Position numbers and translations under genes: made by a program. DNA of 35,991 nucleotides. Source: a virus. Below are positions 18,923-27,100 of this stretch, one piece after another (position 1 is the first letter of the stretch; each line of letters begins with the position of its first letter). The notes under the pieces are model-generated. The model saw only the letters and a program-made list of their open reading frames with translations, ran no database searches and was not told the origin of the DNA. The DNA is taken from positions 1 to 35,991 of the IMG/VR virus record IMGVR_UViG_3300030090_000803, one strand, 5' to 3'.

Positions 18923-20120
18923 ATTTATTAATTCAGTTGGTGTTTCACGTGGCGATATATCAAAGCAGGGTGAAACTAGACCTTTAACAATATACGGTTC
19001 TAATAACGCTGATTTTATATTGCAAATAGTTAGTAGCGAGGGTAAATTTTATAACTTTACAACTAACGCTTTTACTGAAACAACGCACACTCCACAAAAT
19101 AAATTTTCAGCATCTTTAAATGGAGATACTTTTATAAAAACTATAAAATTTCCATCTGTTACATCAGAAACTACATACAATATAATTGTCATACCTGATC
19201 ATACGAAAGGAGTTAAAACAAGATTAACCGGTGGTGTTTCTAATATTTCTTTAACGCAAGTGGTAGATGTTACGTTAACTTTTGGTTTTATAACATCTTC
19301 GGCAAGCAACTACAATGCAACACCTCCAGCAGCGAACATAACTACAGTTGGCTCGCCTCTGCAGAAAGGTTCAACTACTGTTAGCGTATCTAAAACAGTA
19401 ACAAACGCAGCTACTGATAACAATGGTCATGGATTAAGATTAACGTCATTCCCCACTGATTCAAGTATTGTCTTTAGAAAAGATACTACGTTAAGTGGTA
19501 CTACTAGCTCGTCAACAATTTTAGAGGTTGCTAGCGCTGCTGATTTAGCTGTTGGAATGTATTTAATTGTTGGACCAAATTTATCTGGTACTCCTCAAAT
19601 ATCATCTATAAGTGGAACTAAGATCGAGCTTACGACGGCTCAAACTCTTAACTCAGATGGCGCAACATTAACTTTTGAGGCCAGAGGTGCTAAGTCTATA
19701 TACAGCGCAATAGGAGTCGGTATTAGCAGCGTAAAGCTTAAAGTCGAGATACCAAGCACAGGCGAAGTAACATCCACTGTTAGAGGCGCTATAAGTAATA
19801 GCACCACAATAACGCTTAATGGCACGTATGGTATAGCGGGAGGTAACTTTGTTACATATGACGGAGCTGGAGTAGATAGTAGTACGGCTAACGCGGTTAC
19901 TTCAGTAACAGATAGAGGCGGCGGTAATCCACCTACTACTCTAGGTGAAATTGTAGTTCAAAAAGCACAAACACTTTCTGATGGAACTCCTTTGACATTC
20001 AAAGGCTCTACTACAGCGGTTAATATAGTAGGAACTTTTGATATAAATTATTTTGGAACATCAGATAGAACGATTAGTTTAGACTTAGATAAATTTATAA
20101 CAGTAGGAGCTGCATCATGA
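18915..20120 (+). CDS. Tail fibre-like beta-rich structural protein
   Basis: Product of 401 residues from the ATG at 18915. An in-frame TTG two codons earlier is less likely, because the ATG overlaps the nozzle stop by 8 bases in the usual coupled way. Residues 1-110 (DKFINSVGVSRGDISKQG, then TFIKTIKFPSVT and TYNIIVIPD) look like a virion-attachment domain. The rest is Ser/Thr/Gly-rich beta structure with a repeated unit: ELTTAQTLNSDGATLTFEA near 238-256 and IVVQKAQTLSDGTPLTFKG near 346-364. This composition is typical of fibres, spikes or nozzle-decorating proteins. No lyase or chaperone motif is visible. It overlaps the next gene by ATGA, so the two are probably translated together. Exact role unknown. 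Confidence 0.7.
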   Translation: MDKFINSVGVSRGDISKQGETRPLTIYGSNNADFILQIVSSEGKFYNFTTNAFTETTHTPQNKFSASLNGDTFIKTIKFPSVTSETTYNIIVIPDHTKGVKTRLTGGVSNISLTQVVDVTLTFGFITSSASNYNATPPAANITTVGSPLQKGSTTVSVSKTVTNAATDNNGHGLRLTSFPTDSSIVFRKDTTLSGTTSSSTILEVASAADLAVGMYLIVGPNLSGTPQISSISGTKIELTTAQTLNSDGATLTFEARGAKSIYSAIGVGISSVKLKVEIPSTGEVTSTVRGAISNSTTITLNGTYGIAGGNFVTYDGAGVDSSTANAVTSVTDRGGGNPPTTLGEIVVQKAQTLSDGTPLTFKGSTTAVNIVGTFDINYFGTSDRTISLDLDKFITVGAAS

Positions 20121-20470
20121 TAATAAACTTAACATCAAACATAGACAATGCTTCATTACAGGTGGGAGACCAGGCTGTGTGGGTAAGCATATATGATCAA
20201 ACTTCTGATATATCTGGAAACGTAACGGGTGGCGGTGACTATACAAGTTTTGTTAGTGCGGGTACTATAACAGCTATAGGTTCTAACTACGTGGAAACAG
20301 ACGGTGGTAACTTACCACCTGCTAACTCTTTTTTAATGTTTCATAAACCTGATCAAGTTAATAACGTTGGTTTAAAGGGTTATTTTGCGGAAGTAACACT
20401 TAAAAATAACTCAAGAGAAGATGCTGAGCTATATGCTTTAAGCTCTGAAGTAGTTGAAAGTAGTAAATAA
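20117..20470 (+). CDS. Small beta-rich virion-type protein, unknown
   Basis: Product of 117 residues starting in an ATGA overlap with the fibre-like gene, so translationally coupled to it. The sequence is soluble and beta-rich: LQVGDQAVWVSIYD at the start, GTITAIGSNYVETDGGNLPP in the middle, and KGYFAEVTLKNNSREDAELYALS near the end. The last segment resembles the close of small phage structural proteins that stress strands exposed to solvent. No signal peptide, membrane segment or catalytic residues are apparent. Position between fibre-like and ejection genes suggests a minor tail component. I do not recognise a named family. Confidence 0.72.
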   Translation: MIINLTSNIDNASLQVGDQAVWVSIYDQTSDISGNVTGGGDYTSFVSAGTITAIGSNYVETDGGNLPPANSFLMFHKPDQVNNVGLKGYFAEVTLKNNSREDAELYALSSEVVESSK

Positions 20471-20515
20471 TCACTAAAAAATGTAACTATATATGAGTAT
20501 AATATGTAGTTTAAT

Positions 20516-20932
20516 ATGAGTGATTTAGTAAAGTTTAGAACATTTAAAGATGGAGACTATGATCTTTGTTGTGAATGGTGGAAATCTTGGTGGGGAAAAG
20601 CAGGTCCAGTACCAGAAGCATATCTACCGCCGAGAGGTAGATGTTATATGATTGAAATGAACGGCAAACCCGTTGCGGCAAGTTTTTTATATGCTGACGA
20701 GCTGATGGGTTATTTGACGTGGACAATATCAGATCCTGAATATAGAGAAACTAATAGAAAAAAATTAATAGAATTACTTATTACAAAAATACAAGAGGAC
20801 GCAAGAGATACTTGGGGAGTTAAGTTTATACTTACAGTATGCGGTAATAAGCACCTGGAGAAAATACATAGAAAATTAGACTGGTATGTAGAGGACTCGA
20901 GTCCTGCGTACGAGTGTTTTAAATACTTATAA
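20516..20932 (+). CDS. GNAT-like N-acetyltransferase
   Basis: Product of 138 residues with the layout of the GNAT fold: an N-terminal strand-helix (VKFRTFKDGDYDLCCEWWKS), a central strand pair CYMIEMNGKPVAASFLY, strand LTWTISDPEYR, a long helix (KKLIELLITKIQEDA), strand KFILTVCGN, and a final helix-strand HLEKIHRKLDWYVED ending YECFKYL. The acetyl-CoA pyrophosphate-loop consensus (Q/R-x-x-G-x-G/A) is not clear after the fourth strand; PEYRETNRK sits there instead, so the cofactor site may be degenerate. It lies alone behind a 45-base gap in the structural block, just before the ejection genes. A substrate cannot be read from the sequence; modification of a virion protein, a host protein or a small molecule are all possible. 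Fold confidence is moderate. Confidence 0.65.
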   Translation: MSDLVKFRTFKDGDYDLCCEWWKSWWGKAGPVPEAYLPPRGRCYMIEMNGKPVAASFLYADELMGYLTWTISDPEYRETNRKKLIELLITKIQEDARDTWGVKFILTVCGNKHLEKIHRKLDWYVEDSSPAYECFKYL

Positions 20933-20933
20933 A

Positions 20934-21800
20934 ATGGGTAAGAAAAAACAAAGGAGACAAGAAGCTGCAATAAGAGAGGCTACCGAGCAGCAATTAGACG
21001 CGGCTAAGGAACTGCAGGAGGCTCAGTCAGCAAAGCTTGAAGAGCAGCGCCAGGCTTATAGAGAGTTTGAGTTTGAAAACCCATTTGCTGATATGGAAAA
21101 CCCTTTTGAAGATCTAACAGTTAGTCAAGAAGCAGCTAGATTTCAAATGGAACAAGGGGCTCAACAAAGAGCTAACTTAATGGCTGGACTACAAGGCGCT
21201 GCTGGAGCCTCTGGCATAGCCGGGTTAGCGCAAGCGCTTGCTGGTCAAGGTGTAATGCAGGCGAGGCAGGTTTCCGCTGATATAGATAGGCAAGAAGCGG
21301 CTAATCGAATGGCGGCCGCTCAGGGTGCTCAACAAGTTGGAATGCTAGGCCGTCAAGGCGCTGCGGCTGTACAACAGGCTGAGTTTGGTAGAGAAAGCAC
21401 GTTACTTGCTTCTGAACTAGGCGAAATGGCTGGTGCAAGGCAAATGATGAGTGGAGCTCTTGGAAATCAAATGGCAGGATTTGGCTTAGGAGTTCAAATG
21501 CAAAACGCAAGAATGGGTATGATAGGAGATATTGTAGGCAGTGTAGCCGGCGTGGCTAGTTCAATGATGGGCGCGCCTGGGTCTGACAGAAAATTAAAGA
21601 AAAACATTAAGCTAGTGTCTAAATCACCAAGTGGATTACCAATATACGCGTTTGAATATATAGACAGTAAATTCGGTGAAGGTGTATACCAAGGTGTAAT
21701 GTCTGATGAAATACCGCAAGAAGCTGTTATTAAGCATCCCGACGGATACGATACAGTTGATTACAGCATGATTGACGTAGAGTTTAAAAAGTTAAAATAA
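20934..21800 (+). CDS. Ejection (internal virion) protein, gp14-like, with S74-type C-terminal domain
   Basis: First of three consecutive putative ejection proteins; 288 residues. Residues 1-45 are a charged helix rich in Gln/Glu/Ala. NPFADMENPFEDLTVSQEAA (about 50-69) leads into a long Ala/Gly/Gln/Met-rich helical region (70-205) with GASGIAGLAQALAGQGVMQA, typical of T7 gp14-type internal proteins that insert in the outer membrane during DNA entry. The last 72 residues from S217 (SDRKLKKNI, then GLPIYAFEYI, GVYQGVMSDE and DTVDYSMIDVEF) match the intramolecular-chaperone/peptidase S74 pattern, whose family cleaves itself before a Ser in an SD motif. It starts one base after the previous stop and ends one base before the next start, so it is read in one unit. 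The role is inferred from order and composition. Confidence 0.72.
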   Translation: MGKKKQRRQEAAIREATEQQLDAAKELQEAQSAKLEEQRQAYREFEFENPFADMENPFEDLTVSQEAARFQMEQGAQQRANLMAGLQGAAGASGIAGLAQALAGQGVMQARQVSADIDRQEAANRMAAAQGAQQVGMLGRQGAAAVQQAEFGRESTLLASELGEMAGARQMMSGALGNQMAGFGLGVQMQNARMGMIGDIVGSVAGVASSMMGAPGSDRKLKKNIKLVSKSPSGLPIYAFEYIDSKFGEGVYQGVMSDEIPQEAVIKHPDGYDTVDYSMIDVEFKKLK

Positions 21801-21801
21801 A

Positions 21802-24096
21802 ATGGCAGTAAATTTATATCAAGGAGCAGACCCAACAATAGCGACGGCAGCGGCGAGAGCTGGTATGGCGTTAGCTCCTGCTGACTATAGCACGACTTTC
21901 CAAAATATAGCTACATCATATGCTGAGGGTATGGAGAAACTTGGAACTGGTTTAGCTAAAGCAGCTGAGGTAGGAGCTACAGCAACAGCTCATTTAGTGC
22001 AAGACGCAAAGCTTGCTAAAGAAACATACGGTCAAAATTGGATGGATACAGTTTATGGCGATATGAAGGGTTTAATAAGAGGCGGTATAGATATTCTTAA
22101 AGGCCAAGTAACTGAAATAGCTGAAGATGGTACAAAAACAGTTACCAAACTAGTTGATGAGTCTGAAGCAGGTGGTCTTAGTATAGCTGACCAAAAAGCT
22201 CAAATGAAGCAAAACTGGAAAACCAAGAAGACTAGAGCGTTTAATACATTCAAAAAGATGAGGGATGGAACCCTTGGTATAGAGGAGTTATTAAATAATG
22301 GCAATGTAAATCTAAATGCTTTAAGCGCCGCAGATTCTCTTGTTGCCCAAGGTTTAATGGCAAAAGGTGATGCGATTAAAGGCGGTCCGTTTGATGGCTG
22401 TAGAGTGGAAATGGAGGTTGATGAAACAGGGGAAGGATATGTATTTAAGGTTTATGATAAAAACGGCAAAGCAGTTAGTGGAGTACACGCTGAGACCGGT
22501 AATTTAGAATACGTAGATGGCACAGATATTATACCTATTAAGCGAGAGCAAAGAACTGAAAATGCTAAAGTAAACAACGCTACAGTAAACAAGTATTTAG
22601 AAGCAGATGTCTCTAGTTTAAAGAACAACCTGCAAAGGGGAGAGCTAATTTATGATCAAAAGCAAGGCAATGCATGGAGCGCGGCTGAACTTCAAAACCC
22701 AAATCTGGTTAACCAACAAACCCGAGACACGTATGAAATCCAGTCTTTTTTAGAAAGCAGGGGATACGATATTGGTGCAACTGGTGCTGATGGGATATGG
22801 GGATCTAAAACTCAAGCTGCTTGGGATAAGTTTAAGCAAGAGTCTGGTCCAGCACCTGTTGGTACTAATGATCTACTGGGCGCTTTAGCTACGGCTGCTG
22901 ATAGATCTCAACTATCTATAACCGCTGATCAGGTTGACAATTTAGTTGTAACGCATGAGGCTGATAAAATAATAGCTTTAAATAAAATAGATATAGACAA
23001 CATTAACAACGGCGCTAAAGGGCTACAGTTTAGAGAAAACGAGGTTAGAAACCAGATTAGAGGTATAGTTGATACACCAAACGCTTTTCGTGATCTAACA
23101 CACTCAAATTTAGCTAACATGCAGTACACTTATGCTGAGCAGTTAGGTATGCCCAATCAGTGGAGTGCCGCGATGCTAACGCAAGTTCAGCGCATGGGTG
23201 AAGACGGTTTATTAAGAGATACTAATAATGACGGTAGTTTTGACGCTGGCGATTTTCAAGAAACGGATTACGAAAACTTTAAAGTGTTAAGAAACGAAAT
23301 GCTTAATCCACACAATCAAGCTGCAAAAGAAATATTTGTTAATTGGTTTACTAATGGAGTAAAACTATCTCATCAAGGTGGGTTAGATAGATTCAACGCC
23401 AAAAACACAGGTGGCGGCGGCGGCGGTGGTGGCGGCGGCGAAGAAGATAAATTCCGCTATCCTGCTACTCAAAACTACCAAGGAGGTGTTACTGGTAGCG
23501 TATTAAATAACTATCTAGCAATGCTTCAGGGTGGTAGCCTTACGCTTGAGGGTGAAAGATGGAATTTGAACGAAGCGATTAACGTTTGGCAAAATGATCT
23601 TGGCGAGACAATGACTGGTGGCGATCTCGTGCAGCGTATGCAAGATGATATATACACCAACTTTGGTGAAGATGCTTATAATATTCTTCTTGACGAAAAC
23701 TTTGCGCCATACGCTAAAGATATGTCATCTGCACCAACACCAGCGGCTGGAGGACCTATAGTTGTTAAAGATAATTATGGTGCAGAATATGAACTCGGTT
23801 TATTGAGTAACTGGTCAAGAACTGGAGGCAAAGATGGAAACTTTGTATATAATGGTCCAGATATAATGCGAGGTGGTGAGTTACTACTCCCTAAAGGCGC
23901 TATGATAACCGCAACTAAAGGCTCTTATAAGCACGATGGTAAAATAGTAACAGAGGATACGGACGCAGTGTGGGATTCAGGTGAAAAAGTAATGCCTCAA
24001 AGTGGTTGGACATCAAGTTACATTGGGCCTGGCTTGACTCAAAGATTAGTAGACGTGTTGATAAGAAACGAAGGCAGCGACGGAGAACTAGATTAA
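21802..24096 (+). CDS. Ejection protein, gp15-like position, with peptidoglycan-binding domain
   Basis: Product of 764 residues, close in length to T7 gp15 (about 747). The N-terminal 120 residues are Ala-rich helices (MEKLGTGLAKAAEVGATATA). Residues about 310-348 (YEIQSFLESRGYDIGATGAD, then GIWGSKTQAAWDKF) match the PG_binding_1 fold, a three-helix domain that binds peptidoglycan. A calcium-type loop DTNNDGSFDAGD is at 473-484, with acidic or Asn residues at positions 1, 3, 5, 9 and 12. A ten-glycine run lies at 537-546, encoded by GC-rich codons and probably a flexible hinge. The C-terminal part (GPDIMRGGELLLPKGAMITA) is beta-rich. There is no lysozyme or transglycosylase motif, so it would grip rather than cut the wall. 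An alternative is a tail-associated cell-wall adhesin. Confidence 0.72.
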   Translation: MAVNLYQGADPTIATAAARAGMALAPADYSTTFQNIATSYAEGMEKLGTGLAKAAEVGATATAHLVQDAKLAKETYGQNWMDTVYGDMKGLIRGGIDILKGQVTEIAEDGTKTVTKLVDESEAGGLSIADQKAQMKQNWKTKKTRAFNTFKKMRDGTLGIEELLNNGNVNLNALSAADSLVAQGLMAKGDAIKGGPFDGCRVEMEVDETGEGYVFKVYDKNGKAVSGVHAETGNLEYVDGTDIIPIKREQRTENAKVNNATVNKYLEADVSSLKNNLQRGELIYDQKQGNAWSAAELQNPNLVNQQTRDTYEIQSFLESRGYDIGATGADGIWGSKTQAAWDKFKQESGPAPVGTNDLLGALATAADRSQLSITADQVDNLVVTHEADKIIALNKIDIDNINNGAKGLQFRENEVRNQIRGIVDTPNAFRDLTHSNLANMQYTYAEQLGMPNQWSAAMLTQVQRMGEDGLLRDTNNDGSFDAGDFQETDYENFKVLRNEMLNPHNQAAKEIFVNWFTNGVKLSHQGGLDRFNAKNTGGGGGGGGGGEEDKFRYPATQNYQGGVTGSVLNNYLAMLQGGSLTLEGERWNLNEAINVWQNDLGETMTGGDLVQRMQDDIYTNFGEDAYNILLDENFAPYAKDMSSAPTPAAGGPIVVKDNYGAEYELGLLSNWSRTGGKDGNFVYNGPDIMRGGELLLPKGAMITATKGSYKHDGKIVTEDTDAVWDSGEKVMPQSGWTSSYIGPGLTQRLVDVLIRNEGSDGELD

Positions 24097-24105
24097 TAAT
24101 AAACT

Positions 24106-27100
24106 ATGGACGAATTAAAAAAACTATATGACGTTGTCGTTAGAGAAGGCAAGTATACAAAATCGTTTGAGGAGTTTCAACAACAATACCAAGATCCTAA
24201 TTATCAAAAAAAGGTTTTTGATGTTGTTAGTAGAGATGGTTTATACACTAAAGATTTTAACTCATTTACCGCTAAATACGCGGGAAAGCCACAAGGTGCT
24301 GCCGGGACCGATGCGACAGCAGCACCAGTTATGGGTTTACCATCGGAAAGTTCTTTTTCGGCATCGTCGCCAATCATTAGCCATATAAAAAACGAAGAGT
24401 TTGACGACATTCTAGGCTCAACCACGAGAGCGTTTGATGAATCAGGAGGACTTACGGGAGGTGTGCTTATGGGGAGCTGGAGTGAAAAAGACGTTAGAGA
24501 AAGACTTGCGAAACACTATGGCGAAGATAAGTTTAGCTTTGAAGAAGTTCAGGCGGGTACAGATGCTATAGAAATAAGAAATAAAAAAACTGGAGCTAAA
24601 AAGGTTTTTAACCTCAACTCTACTTGGAATATTAGTAACAATTTTGACACCCTTGATGAGATATATGGATCAGACATGGGTAATCTTGACAGGGTTGCTA
24701 AGTATAGAGAGGACGGTGGATTTCTTGGGGTAACTCTGCCTGAAATACAAAAGTGGATGGACGAGAGCTATGGTGCTGATGTAACTAAAACTGAAATACA
24801 AACTCAACAAATAGGACAGCTTTTTAAAAGCAAACTTGAGGATCCAGAGTTTATGAAAAACGCTTTAGGTTCAGACGCAGAAAACTTTAGATGGATATTA
24901 CCAACTGACTACGGCGGTAAAGGAGGTAGAGGTGATGAAGACGACTACAAAGAGTTAAGTAAAAAACTCAAGGACCTTGTTATGGAAAGAGGTTGGATTT
25001 GGAATGAGATGAATGAACAGTACGGTAACTTAGATGAAACAGATATTGAGTATATTATAGAAGATGCTGTAACAGAAAAGTTTTACGAGGCCAGTGCGGA
25101 GTACGCTCAAGAGCAAAAAGATCTTTTAGCTTTCAACATAGAAGATCAGGGCACTACTATTGACGAAGTTTACAAAAACCACGAAAACTTTAAAGTAGAG
25201 TCTTTAAGCGCTAAAGAGCGTAAGTACTATGACGCTATGAAGAAGTACGAGGCTATGCGTGACAAGGAAGGAGCTTACTCAGGAGGAGTATCTCAGGAAG
25301 AACTTGACGCACAGTTGGCAAGGGTTAAGGAAGCGAAGGAAGGTTATCAAAATTGGTGGAATCAAACTAAAGATCTTATAGATCTTGAGACGGGTAAACC
25401 AATAAGCGCCTTAACGGAATCTACCGCCGCTTTTGAGGTAAACTACGAAGATACAAAAGATTTACTAGAGGATCAAGTTGGAGCAGCCATGGACGCTGAC
25501 GAAAGCTTAACGTACGACGAGGCTTTAGAAAAAGTATTTAACGAAAACGGAGCTGCGCTATGGTCTCACGAATTGGAAGGTAAGAAAAAGTTTAAAGTTG
25601 TAATAAATTCTAATGACGTAATTGAGTGGCTAAGGGATGTAAAAGGCATCAAATCTGTAGGTGAAACTAAAAACGGGTATATTTACGACATGTCTCTTGC
25701 GGATCTAGCTGCTAACTATGACTACATGGTTAAGAGTGATGGCTGGGGTATTAGAGGTTGGCAAGATTTTAGATCTGGTCTTAAAGGTAGTCCCGTGGCT
25801 GGGGCGGTAGATTGGGGTGTGGCAATTCAGCGCGAAGGTGATTTTGTAGGACCGGATCGCTCTGGTGAATTTGATTCGCCAGAGGGGTATTTTGGTCTAT
25901 TAGAAGAAGACGAGAATACTGACTTTGGGTTTTCAGAAAACTGGATAGCAAAGCGAGCTCAACAATGGTGGTACGACGAGGAAGAGTTCGGTGACTTTGA
26001 CGATAGATCTCAAGGCTTTAAAAGAATGCTCAAAGATTACCGTGACGACCTGCGTGAGTTACAGAGACGTGATGTCACTTTATCTAGGATGCATTTACTT
26101 AACGAAGACGTTAGCACTGGCAATACTGCAAGAAAGTATTTAGGTAGAGGAGCTGAAATGATGTACGAAGGGTTTGGTGGTATTTTTGGTCTTGATACTT
26201 ACGTAGACGCAGAGTATATAAGCACGCGAACTCAAACAGACGTATTGCAAGGTATAGTAGATGAGGGGCTTTTAGAGGAGACAGAGCAGATGAAAGAAGG
26301 TTTTAAGCGTAGTGGCGCTCTGAAAACCTACGAAGGTGTAGTTGGGTTTGTGCCAGCAATAACTGAGTTTGCTTTAATTGAAGTTGCTGGTAAAAAAATA
26401 GGTATTGTTACTGGTATACCTAATCTTATAAAAAATCTAAACAAAGGTTACAAAACAGCAAAAGGCGTTAAATTAACTGGTCAAGCACTTAGATCTGAAA
26501 GAGTTGCTGGCGTAGGTATGCAATCTGGTAAGATGTTAAAATACGGAGATGAAGGTTTTGACGCGGCTTGGGTTGCTAGTGCTGGTGGTACGGTTACAAA
26601 GTCTAATTTAGCAAAAGGCTTACACTTTGCGTATATGTCCGCGTGGGAAGAGGCGAAAATGGCTAAAGCGTTTGATGAGGACTACCACATGGGAGGTGGT
26701 ACGGCTTTCTATGGCACTGGTATGCTATTGAACAAGTTGATCCCTTTAACGTCAAGATACGCTAGACTAAATGAAATTATAAAGATTGGTAGATCAGGTG
26801 TGGCAGGTGCTGTATCTACGCAGAGTGCAAAGGCTTTAGAAGCTCTTGTAGATGATTTAAGAGGAAACAAAACATTTGGTAAGTTTGTAGACGAAAACTA
26901 CTCTGAGTTAGGCGAGCTTGGGCAAGACGCACTAATAGACTTCTTTGTGTTTTCTCTTGTAGGTGCTAAAGGGCATGTTGGCAAGGGAATTGAGGGTGGA
27001 GCATATAAACTATCAGGCGGTAGAATAGGTAGAAGAAATCCACTGTGGATGAGCTATCAAAAACTACATAAACTAGAGCGTCAAATACCAGCTATACTTA

